From NCBI GenBank assembly GCA_002633025.1, contig NMRB01000913.1, positions 175,530-239,529 of the forward strand: 64,000 nt of DNA, given 5' to 3'. Of the stretch, positions 55,302-64,000 are shown piece after piece. How positions within the stretch are numbered: position 1 is the stretch's first letter; each line of letters starts with the position of its first letter. The stretch comes from Notospermus geniculatus (Eukaryota; Nemertea; Pilidiophora; Heteronemertea; Lineidae). A model generated the notes under the pieces. The model worked only from the letters and a program-made list of their open reading frames with translations. It ran no database searches and was not told the origin of the DNA. Made by a program: the position numbers and the translations under genes.

Positions 55302-55772
55302 CTAAAGCCCCTTTCACTCCTGGCCTACATAGAGTTGTGTAGTGCGGCGTACCGACTACGCCGAGCCTACGCTGCCCTACGCTGGCCTATGTGGCATACG
55401 CCGAGGGACGCAAAGGGGTATGCGAGATGGACGCAAAAAATTAAACTTGTTTAATTTTTTCGCGTACTTTCGGCGTAGAGCACTGGACGCAGAAAGTATG
55501 CAGTTTTTCCGCAAATCCACACAACACGTGGCTACTGTACGCCATGCCTACACAATAGTATGCTACCCTATGACAGTCCAACGAAAAATCCTTTGAGGTG
55601 GCATGGCGTAGTGTTACGTAGGGTGTAATGTTGCATACTTTTGCTTAGTGTGGGTTCAGGGACTACGCCGATCCTGCACGTACTACATTTATTTCATCAG
55701 TACGCACCCTAATTTCGGCGAACTCGGTACGTCGCACAACGCAACGCAGGTCCGGTGTGAAAGGGGCTTTAG
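55302..55772. mobile_element. CTAAAGCCCCTTTCAC element, copy B
   Basis: The same ends and interior as 51783-52258, with a few substitutions and a 5-bp shorter right part (CAACGCAACGCAGGTCCGG). Orientation and flanks are the same, confirming that it was carried by the duplication. Confidence 0.85.
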
Positions 55773-55868
55773 AAGTCATTGAAGAATTTCATCGCAGCCT
55801 TACAACTCGAAGCTCTATGAACAAGAGGTCAGGGGAGAAATTTGGTGAGAAATGTTGGGTTACACAGC

Positions 55869-56429
55869 TAGGTTTCGCAAATCTGACGAAACACGAAGTA
55901 CGAAATACAAAATACGAAATTGGACTTCATTTCCATGACGTAATGTATTTCAGGAGATGGTTGGTAACCACAAATACTGTAAAGCAAGATAATTTCGCGG
56001 CTGGAAATTTTCGCGAATCAAGATTTATAGACATATTCGCTGCAGGATATTTTCGCGAGTCTCTGCCATTTTTGTTCAGTTTTCTTTCACGGACCATATT
56101 GATCACTTGCCTGTATTTATATTCGCGACGGGAAATTTTCGCGACTCATACACTCTCACAAAAATTCGCGAAATTTTCCTGCTCTACAGTATTGCCTGCT
56201 GCAAGAGTGTCTTTAAAATTTATCTTTCGTCTCCACTTCGTTGATACAAAGTGGAAATTTAAAAATTCAAGATGCACCATAACTCTCCCGGTCTTACATG
56301 TTACACTAAAAGACGCAGTGGCTTGAAGGGACATTTGTGGTACCAACCATCTCCAGAAATATATTAGATCCTGGAAGTGAAGTTGAATTTCGTATTTCGC
56401 ACTTCGTGTTTCGTCAGGTTTGCGAAATC
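55869..56429. mobile_element. 561-bp foldback with a nested second foldback, copy B only
   Basis: TAGGTTTCGCAAATCTGACG, AAACACGAAGTACGAAATAC is mirrored by GTATTTCGCACTTCGTGTTT, CGTCAGGTTTGCGAAATCT, and GAGATGGTTGGTA by TACCAACCATCTC. The segment 55973-56193 is itself a foldback (next entry). The plus frame through it (55757-56326, 189 codons) is a product of the repeats. Confidence 0.85.
55973..56193. mobile_element. Nested TACTGTAAAGCAAGATAATT foldback with TTCGCG repeats
   Basis: AATACTGTAAAGCAAGATAA, TTTCGCGG is mirrored by CGCGAAATTTTCCTGCTCTA, CAGTATT. The interior repeats GGAAATTTTCGCGA four times in variants (CTGGAAATTTTCGCGAATCA, GGATATTTTCGCGAGTC, GGGAAATTTTCGCGACTC). Inserted in the surrounding foldback. 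Confidence 0.8.
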
Positions 56430-56849
56430 TCACGATTTTCATTACCCAAGGAAGATGGTAATTCTCAAAACATTCACTGTTAAAAGGATGAAATCGGAAT
56501 GAAACATTGGTTCAACCCTGTCTAGAGACATAAAGCCAAGGAACATTTTGACCCTTCTACAGATGGCCCTTTATAAAGAAAGAAACTTGATAGTCTTCTT
56601 AGTGATGATTGAAAAAAAATATGATACCGGCAGACAATCAAGGAGTTGCTAAGTGTACAAAAGACCAATTGTATCCATTTAGAGACACAGATATCAAATA
56701 ACAGTGATCAATTTGTTATTTGTTTGCATAAGTAATCATTCGGGAGGTAGGGTCCTTGATGAAATGGAATATGGGGTTCTCCAGGTTTTTTTCTATATAT
56801 TTTGAACACAATCAGGGAATTGAAGGGGTTTCTCCAGGTCCAGTCATAA
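56430..56849. other. Unassigned tract inside the copy B insert
   Basis: No feature recognised. Confidence 0.3.
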
Positions 56850-57299
56850 GCCCTGGTTACACCTATCTAAAATCCCCGTGCTTTTTGAGACACTGGGTTT
56901 TTCCGAACCAGAAAAAACACAGCGTTGACACCGCGAGCGGTTACACTACTACAAATGTGATTGGTTAAAGTTCCATAACCCGGCAATAGGGGCACTGCAT
57001 GTAGGCAACTCTCCGTAATCAAGTGGCTACTGGAGGCGTGAAATAGCCTATACACATGCGCATGACTCATCGATTTGCATCGCCGTCTGTCGGGGTGCTT
57101 GGAACTACAGGTAGACACGGGGATTTTGCGGTTACACTACATAAAATACTTGTGTCTAAAATAGCCCCCGCGTTGCCCCTTCGACCTCGATGGGGCTAAT
57201 AAGCACGGGGATTTCAGACACGGGTCTATTTAGACTCGGCATATAGGTGTAACCGCAAAATCCCCGGGGAAAAGCACGGGGATTTATATATAGTGTAAC
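56850..57299. mobile_element. ~450-bp foldback with GGTTACACCTAT ends
   Basis: CCTGGTTACACCTATCTAAA, ATCCCCGTGCTTTT at the left is mirrored by AAAAGCACGGGGATTTATAT, ATAGTGTAAC at the right. Inner repeats of GCGGTTACACTAC and GGTGTAACCGCAAAATCCCC suggest several elements of one family stacked or partly duplicated. It ends at an ambiguous base (57300). Confidence 0.7.
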
Positions 57300-57532
57300 N
57301 AATATTTTATTGAAAGACAGTTTCGTCGAAACTTCGTGTTATATGCTGATAAAATTACGACACTGCAAGGAGCCCGTGAAGCACTGCAGAATGCACACAC
57401 GCATAGGCACGTAAGCCTCCTGGTACGAGGTTGGTTTGCCGAGAAAGTTTCCTAGCTAACACAAGAGTCTCCGCTCGACCACTACGTGGCGTGGCGGAGA
57501 CTAAATATGGCCCATAGACCATTTCAAAGAAA

Positions 57533-57655
57533 ACGGGTCGTATTTTAGAACGTTCCTTTATGTTAAGGTCGACCTTAAGTCTATTGTAAAACCATCAAGA
57601 ACAACAGATTTAAGGTGGACCTTAATGTTAAGGAACGTTCTAAAATACGGCCCGT
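57533..57655. mobile_element. Foldback (TATTTTAGAACGTTCC type)
   Basis: GGGTCGTATTTTAGAACGTT, CCTTTATGTTAAGGTCGACC is mirrored by GGTGGACCTTAATGTTAAGG, AACGTTCTAAAATACGGCCC. The family is shared with 50198-50308 and 53419-53780. Confidence 0.88.
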
Positions 57656-58163
57656 AATCATACAGGTGGAACAACACTCTTCTTCCACGTCTTTTCTTTT
57701 GCACTTGCATTTTTCGAAAAACAGAGCCCTTTGTGTACACCTCTGATCCAATAATTCCCAGTGACCCAACATTCACGATAACGATAATACCTCAGATGGA
57801 ACCATGTCCAAGGAGCTTGTAATGAGTGCAGAAAATGAGTTCGGCATTAGGCTATTTGTGTGACTGACCACAAGGTAGAAAATACAGGTGTAATCTCCAC
57901 GAGGACAGAGCCGGGTGGTATTGTGCAAATCCACGATTGAATGCCATTGGTTTTTAGCCATGTTGTCCACGCGACATCTGTTTCTTGAAGATAGGCATGA
58001 GGGATACAATCAGATGTTACACACCTCCAGTTGCTCTCCAGCAAAAACAAGAAGACAAGGAACGAAAGTTCATGCAACTGTTTTACTCAAACAGGCTGAC
58101 CTTTGAATTTTCATCATGACAAAATAATCAGCAGCAGGAAAATAAACCCACAAATAATGACCT

Positions 58164-58272
58164 GGGGCCTGTTTCATAAAGCGACTTTAAGCTAATGGTA
58201 CCTTTAACCAAATGGAAAATGCATTGAGTTAATGGTACCATTAGCTTAAAGTCACTTTATGAAACCGACCCC
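58164..58272. mobile_element. Foldback (CCTGTTTCATAAAGCGACTT type), copy B
   Basis: The duplicated partner of 52825-52935: GGGGCCTGTTTCATAAAGCG at the left, AGTCACTTTATGAAACCGAC, CCC at the right. Few differences from copy A. Confidence 0.88.
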
Positions 58273-58293
58273 AGGGCTGTAGCTAGCTTTTTT

Positions 58294-58304
58294 NNNNNNN
58301 NNNN
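58294..58304. other. Assembly gap (11 Ns) before a poly-G run
   Basis: Ns followed by about 17 G. Copy A has an uninterrupted G run at the matching place, so the gap is probably a homopolymer sequencing failure. Confidence 0.95.
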
Positions 58305-58320
58305 GGGGGGGGGGGGGGGG

Positions 58321-58500
58321 GCATTTTAAGCAGATGAGCTCGGCAGACGTGGCTTCGCCTTCAGCGCCGAAGGGGCCAGTTTTGTGTGTGTGTGTGTGGG
58401 GGGGTCCTCCCCCAGAAAAATTATGAAAAGTAGAAGTTCTGAGATGTGATTTGAGTCAAGTTCCTGCACTCTGAGACAACAATAATGATCTTTTATCCCA
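58321..58500 (+). repeat. Diverged dispersed repeat with a (GT)n run
   Basis: GAGCTCGGCAGACGTGGCTT, (GT)n at 58381-58398, then GGGGGGTCCTCCCCCAGAAA, AAGTTCCTGCACTCTGAGAC. The same order (CCCTCCCCCAGAAAAATTTG, AATTTCCTGGCACCTGCGAG) is seen at 62990-63120 and more weakly at 35095. Confidence 0.5.
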
Positions 58501-59532
58501 TTTGATTTTGCTGAAAAAAATATTTTTGCACAATTTGCCTGTGGGGGGGCATTTGGCCCTAATTTTGTCCCAATGGTAGCTAAGGGCCTGATGACTTGCC
58601 TCATAGTAACAACGAACAAACAAAACAGAGGAACTCCATGTTTTAAATGGCAATTTATTCTTTTGCCACAAACTGAACCTCTTCCTTACATCTAACAGAG
58701 AAGCATTTTGTGACAGACCATCATGAGGTCCACTGCTTTTTATGATTTGCCAGAGGCCATCGCAACCATTCATTTCACAGCCAAGTCAGAAAAAATCCAA
58801 CCACAAAGAATACGGATGACTTTTTTCACAGTCAAAGTTGGCTATAATCTTGCAAGGGTCTTGCGAGATAGTGCCAACTGACCGCGAGTCATTGCTGCTA
58901 CATCCGTGATGAATTCTTCAAAAGCTAAATGGCATTTTTTTCTGCGAATGTTTGTCTGAGAGTATTACGACAAATACGCTAGCTAATAAGAGATCAAAAG
59001 AAAGATAAATATCTTCCTCATGCCATTCTGCCCAGAAGATCAAAGCCGTACAACCGAATTTGTGTCTTCGGAAAAATTTTGTGACAGTTATCCCTTAGAT
59101 ATATATCATCGTTGAGTCAATTTCCTGACCTTCGCAGTCAGTCGATCTGTTAAGTGAATTACTGCATACTCATTGCAAAGATCTTAAGCGTTTTTTTAGA
59201 AATTAGCCAAATACAACATTGACAACATCATCAAGTTCACAAAGAAGTTCAAACACATTGGTATTTTGGGCATTTTTTTCTTTTATTTATTGGCAAGACT
59301 TAATTAACAGTCCAAAACAAAATTGGGACCCCAATTTCTATATCTCAGACAATTAATTTTGTGAATCAATGCTAAAATTCTCAAGAGCTCATAAGTCTAC
59401 TCTAATTTTTCTGTCAAATAAACCATTTTGATTATTTCAGAATTATAAATTCTGCATAGTTCACTGATCCAATTTAAAATCCTCTCTTATGTTAATCCCT
59501 ATCACCAGTCAATCAGTACACTGTTGGCAATT
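58501..59532. other. Unassigned tract
   Basis: No feature recognised. Confidence 0.3.
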
Positions 59533-60721
59533 TACCCCATAGAAAAAGTAACTGGGATAAAACCGGGATCCCGCCGGGATCCCGGTGGGATATGCATATC
59601 CCGGTGGGATTCAGATATCCCGCCGGGATCCCAGTTGGCTGCAACCAAGGGAAAGTGACATCCCACCGGGATCCCAGTGGGATCCCAGTCTAACTGGGAT
59701 CCCACCGGGATCCCGGTGGGATCCCAGTTAGACTGGGATCCCGGTTTTGAGCCTCGTTTTCATTTTCCCTCCATTTTCAAATTTTGAGTTTTGTTGCTGC
59801 ATTGAAGCTCTGGGTTTCTGTCCAATTTCCAACTGATTAGGGGCCTGTTCCTGAATCTGCCCTTGTAGACTGGAAGGGAAGAATGACTGTGATAGGTAGG
59901 TCCTGCAGACATAGGCCTAGGCCCTACTTTTCATGGGATTTTTGTGTAATTGGAGGTTTTAAAACATACAGTATATCAGTGGTGTACATTCACTGTACTG
60001 GTACCGTACATTCAGTGTTTGTTATTAGGCCTAGGCCTACCATCTGGGAGAAAATGGCAGACCTTGGCAAGGTATCTAGCATGTCTTGGCCTACCTACAT
60101 GGCTGATAGGCCATGTAGGTAGGCCTAGGCCTAGATACCTTGCCAAAGTAGGCCAGTTTTCCCCAGAAAGTAGGCCTATAAACATTAACAAACACTGAAT
60201 GTACAGTGCTGAATGTACATGATTAGGCCTACTGATGTACAGCATGTTTTTAAACAGTCTGCAATTACACAAAACTCCTCAACAAAGGTAGGCCTATGTA
60301 AGGCCTATGTGATGCACTCTGCCTAGGGTCCAAAATTGCAAATTAAAAAAAAATATTTGGCCTAGGCCTATCAATCACTGACCAGGAATCCTAGCAGGGT
60401 GAGACTGGGATCCCAGTCTTATCCCATCCTACCGGGATCCCGGTCCTGTCCCACCGGGATCCCGGTCTCATCCCACCGGGATCCCGGTCTCATCCCACCG
60501 GGATCCCGGTCATATCCCACCGGGATCCCGGTCTCATCCCACCGGGATCCCGGTCTCATCCCACCGGGATCCCGGTCTCATCCCACCGGGATCCCGCCCA
60601 AAAATCCCGCCCATAATTCCCGGTGGGATCCCGGCGGGATCCCACCGGGATCCCAGGTGGGATCCCGGTCATATCCCACCGGGATTCCCACCGGGATCCC
60701 AGTTACTTTTTCTATGGGGTA
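59533..60721. mobile_element. 1.19-kb foldback with exact 25-bp ends and GGGATCCC repeats
   Basis: TACCCCATAGAAAAAGTAAC, TGGGA is exactly mirrored at 60697-60721. Both arms are filled with CCCACCGGGATCCCGGT-type repeats (59560-59750 and 60398-60695, step mostly 19 bp). Further in, TTTTGTGTAATT..GGAGG and TGTACATTCA words are mirrored around a centre near 60110 (ACCTACATGGCTGATAGGCC), so nearly the whole element is one imperfect palindrome. The plus frame at 60399-60752 is a repeat artefact. No transposase. Confidence 0.9.
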
Positions 60722-61920
60722 CCGCAAACGGCTGTCACTGATTTTGAATTAGAAGATTTAATTCAAAATGGGGTGGGCGTGACAAGTATTCAAGTGGTAA
60801 ATTACCGTCAACATTCATTTTTTGCCTTCATCATTAGAATCACAATGACAGACTACAGTGTTCTAGCCGGAAATTTTTCCAACAGGATGGGATGACTGCA
60901 TTTTCCTATGATAAAGGCCCTGAATTTTCAAACAGGGTGGGAGTGAAATTCAAATAGGGTGGTGTAATAGAAAATGCATTGCAAGTTACATTTTTAAACA
61001 GGGTGGTAAAAATTTGAACAGGGTGGTAAAATGACCTCTGAATTTTGAACAGGGTGGTACCGCCCTGTGAAACTGGCCTGGCTAGAACACTGGACTAAGC
61101 CATGTTAAAAGGTTGAATAAAGACAAGGTACATGTAGAAACCTCTACAACGGCCACATCTGAGAGGATGACGTACATTGAGAACTAGAAAGGTGAACAGG
61201 AGATCCCAGAGTTACAGAGTTTTTCAATGGAAATAAAACCCAATTTATTTGTGGACATCGAATCTTCCGATATGTCGTTTATTAAAGAAAATGTAATCAA
61301 TATTTTCTTGGATCAATCACATGATAAGAAGATAACTTTGATGCATATGATGTCATTTCCTTGATGAAGACGTCACTTCCTTGATGAAGACGTCATGATT
61401 AACAAAATAGTGGTTTTAAATCTTTTTCAACATGTCATATTCAAAGGTGTTAGAAGCTCAGCTCATACTAAGATAGCAACAAACCCAGCAATGTCAAAAG
61501 ACAGCTTTTACAACTATTTTTCAACATCGCTTCATCCAAAGGACTAAAAGGTTATCAGATAATAAACATGAATAATTGGGGAAAATGACTTTTAAATAGG
61601 GATCAGCAGACTACAGTTAACCAATGATTAAAGACTACTGACGTTTTTCTTTTTGTTTTTTTTCAGAATGGCCAATGACAAAGGTGTCAAATGTTACTCT
61701 CGATGATTACACCATCAATGACAGGAATATATCCAATAAGCAATCCTATTGTGAAGAAAATGACTGAAGTTATATTCATTTGCTGTAATGGTATTGCTCT
61801 CGTTGAAACACTTGGGTATCTTTTGAACAGGAAACAACAAAGGATTTATAATAAGCAGATTATAAATGAATGTCCCCAATGCCATATTGAAGGGTTCTAA
61901 GTGGAAGAAAACGCAAACAC
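60722..61920. other. Unassigned tract
   Basis: 60940-61065 contains five copies of AACAGGGTGG(T/G) separated by 20-50 bp and a closing GGTACCGCCCTGTGAAAC, which may be a decayed relative of the GGCGGT element at 45890. 61367-61407 holds a 21-bp direct duplication (TTCCTTGATGAAGACGTCA). The rest is featureless. Confidence 0.35.
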
Positions 61921-62178
61921 TAGGGCCATTTAGACGACAGGCAAAAATCCACATGCGATCCGATCGAATCCGATTGTGGTTCAAAACTCTTGCGTGTAAA
62001 TGCTAGGCCTACCCAATGTGGTCTAATGTGGATTTAAAATGGTCCCGAATCCACATTGGACCACATACGACCACATTCAAATCTCGTCTGAACGCAAATG
62101 AGACCCGATGCGGGTCGATTGGATCCAATCGGATTGAATCTGAATGTGGTTTTTTGGCTTGTTGTCTAAACGGCCCTA
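61921..62178. mobile_element. 258-bp foldback MITE (TAGGGCCATTTAGACGACAG ends)
   Basis: TAGGGCCATTTAGACGACAG, GCAAAAATCCACAT is mirrored by ATGTGGTTTTTTGGCTTGTT, GTCTAAACGGCCCTA. The interior repeats CCACATTGGACCACAT, GATCCGATCGAATCCGATTG and GGATCCAATCGGATTGAATC words in both directions. No coding capacity. Confidence 0.88.
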
Positions 62179-62989
62179 CTGGTTCTGTCATTTTGGGGGT
62201 TGTGAGGTCAAATGCACCTGAATGTGAAAATGTGACCTGCTCTGGTAAAAGCAGACGCATGTCGCTCAGAAGGTGAGCCTCAACGAACTATAAAGATGAC
62301 ACCAGAAGAGAATGGAAGAAATAGATTGCTTCAGATTTCATAATAGACAGACAATACTGAAACTGACAAACATTTGGTCTCAACCTACCAAGCTAAGAGC
62401 AACATGCGTCTCCTTTTGCCAGAGCGGGGCACAAATATTAAACCTGCTTCTAATATTTTCATACTTGAAGTGAAACAACAGAAGTTGAAATTCATAAAAA
62501 GTTTGCAAATGTTGTCAGTGACATCTAGTAGAACTATCAAGAATCACACATCCAGTTGAAAAATTGAAGTCAGCTTTCACATCCAACCAAGTTGCGGTTC
62601 CACTTGGCATGCTTGGAAACACTAGAGACATCTATTGAAAAAAAATTTAACCTCAAATGTAAACAATGGCACTCGTCTGTGTTGCACTTGCTGGCATTCA
62701 ACAGAACACAGATCAGAAAGGAAAAGACGCAAGTTTTTGAGACCAGAGTTGCAAAGTTGACACCAATGAAACAATAGCTTGGAAATATGAATAATTCATT
62801 TCTCTCTGAACTGACAAAATTTGAAGATTGGCCCAAAGGGAAAATATCTGACCGAACTGGATACTAATTGGACACTTGGCAAGCCGACACAAAGGCGAAT
62901 GATGAGATAGACTGCAGATAATGAAGCTGGATAGATTGCCAAACAATAACCTTTCGTCTTTACCATTGAAAACAACAATTTCATGATGC
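62179..62989. other. Unassigned tract
   Basis: No feature recognised. Confidence 0.3.
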
Positions 62990-63120
62990 AGGGTTCTGCC
63001 CAGGACTGAACAAGTGCCGGTCAGAATGGGGGTCTGGTGGCCCTCCCCCAGAAAAATTTGAAATCTAGACTTGCTGAATGCAATTTCCTGGCACCTGCGA
63101 GTCGAAATAATGAGCGTATT
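62990..63120 (+). repeat. Dispersed repeat (CCTCCCCCAGAAAAATT type)
   Basis: GGTTCTGCCCAGGACTGAAC, TGGGGGTCTGGTGGCCCTCC, CCCAGAAAAATTTGAAATCT and AATTTCCTGGCACCTGCGAG match 58400-58480 in order and 35095-35150 in part. Borders unclear. Confidence 0.5.
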
Positions 63121-64000
63121 TGGCATCAAAATGACTCCGATCCACTCAATTGCAACTTAGACAGCCCACCGTTGTCGTTGTTGTTGTCATTGGTCAGAAC
63201 TGTGTCAGGAAGCCTCACCGGGAAGCACATTTGGTGAATGGGAAAAGAAAGGAAATTCGGAAATGTGTATGGTGGCGGGCATCTCTTCGTTAGTTCTGAA
63301 GGTCGGAAAATATACTCTTTTTAGGCCGAGGGCCAGTCAGCATTTCTGTGTCCTGGACGGGGCATGTTTTTTTAGCTCCCCTCCAGGTTTTCCAGGCATG
63401 GGAGTGAGAAACCAGACGAAAACCCGAACATTACTGAATATGACATTTCATTTTTGAAATTCTTGACGAACATTTCAGACATCCACAGGCCAACATTTTT
63501 GAGGTGTACTAATTCCAACTATCTAGCGTGATGAATGTAAAACAAAAGAAAATACTGACATACATACAACGTTGAATCAGGGCATGGCTTCATACCCTTT
63601 CTCAGGAGGTGACAGAAGAAAATCTGAATTGCAAAACAGTCGGTCCAGTCTGGTCGTCTGCTCTTGACCATTCCGACACCCAAAACTAGCCATATCCATC
63701 TTCTGCCTTCATATTCGATTGACCATGCAATACAAAATCCATCAAAGTGTTTCCATTGTCCGCTAGTAGCGTCTGATACATAGTATTTTCATAATTTTAG
63801 CATCAATCTTCCGCCAAAATTGGCCACTCGCTGTGAAACGTGCTGGTTACTGTTACACCGTCGCTCGAGGCGGCTATGATCGAACGTTGTAAAATCTGAT
63901 GCTTTGGTCATAAAATGAGAAATTCTCTGAGGTGTCATTGGCCTGTTGTTGTTCCTTCACAGATCTTAGGGAAAGTAGAGACAAAACAAAGGGCAGAAAG
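63121..64000. other. Unassigned tract to the window end
   Basis: No feature recognised. Confidence 0.3.

Larger units (their letters stand above)
53064..58320 (+). repeat. Segmental duplication, copy B
   Basis: It matches copy A (49563-52975) in the same orientation but is longer, because of a nested foldback complex (53419-53780) and a 1.9-kb block (55810-57717) absent from A. Matching resumes at AAAACAGAGCCCTTTGTGTA (57718, equal to 52383 in A). It ends at an 11-N gap and a poly-G run, mirroring the poly-G end of A. Confidence 0.93.

Noticed and set aside
55757-56326. 189-codon plus-strand frame
   Set aside because: It lies across two nested foldback elements and its sequence follows their repeats.
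57847-58077. Secreted-protein-like frame on the minus strand in copy B
   Set aside because: Its apparent start is TTG, not ATG; the matching frame in copy A has an in-frame stop, and no acceptor of quality precedes it.
60399-60752. 117-codon frame rich in Pro, Gly, Ile, His
   Set aside because: It is the translation of the CCCACCGGGATCCCGGT minisatellite.

Overview
The window looks like gene-poor, repeat-dense nuclear DNA from an animal, most likely a marine invertebrate deuterostome (echinoderm, hemichordate or lancelet-like). The evidence is indirect. There are no long open reading frames, rRNA genes or bacterial-style gene packing. tRNA-derived SINEs carry Pol III A and B boxes. Dozens of short foldback (MITE-like) DNA elements are present, the word AGGCCTA recurs (e.g. 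60020-60300), and there are assembly gaps (818 Ns at 44072-44889, 11 Ns at 58294-58304, single Ns elsewhere). The species cannot be named from this sequence alone. No protein-coding gene can be called with confidence; a few exon-sized reading frames with possible splice sites are listed at low confidence.

Layout. 1-16 kb: an AT-rich simple-sequence block (73-606), a SINE fragment broken by a foldback, one SINE of a second family, several foldbacks, and long stretches with no recognised feature that hold a few weak minus-strand exon candidates. 16-28 kb: foldbacks with TTAA ends, SINE copies, and foldbacks lying back to back (25.0-25.3 kb and 26.1-26.6 kb). 27-33 kb: a 465-bp foldback bracketed by a 24-bp exact direct repeat, two copies of a GC-rich foldback family, a five-unit array of a roughly 300-bp repeat, and a 724-bp TTAA element. 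33-43 kb: an AT-rich tract that might be regulatory, a hAT-like element, three minisatellites (units about 57, 33 and 94 bp), and more foldbacks and SINEs. 43-49 kb: a gap, a roughly 1-kb element carrying a tRNA-like sequence and a perfect hairpin, and a MITE nested in another. 49.5-58.3 kb: a near-tandem segmental duplication (copy A 49563-52975, copy B 53064-58320) whose copies are nearly identical over long stretches but differ by several insertions. 59.5-60.7 kb: a 1.19-kb foldback with exact 25-bp inverted ends and many GGGATCCC repeats. 61-64 kb: one more foldback and unassigned sequence.

How the parts relate. Most of the organisation comes from non-autonomous transposons. At least five elements begin with TTAAAG, end with CTTTAA and have TTAA at both ends, as expected of piggyBac- or Kolobok-type transposition; no transposase is visible here. 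Nested insertions (48740-49445, 53419-53780, 55869-56429) and the A/B duplication allow a relative order of events. The most unusual items are the long direct repeat around 27092-27556, the large foldback at 59533-60721, the multi-level nesting in duplication copy B, and three copies of a motif that resembles part of a hammerhead ribozyme.
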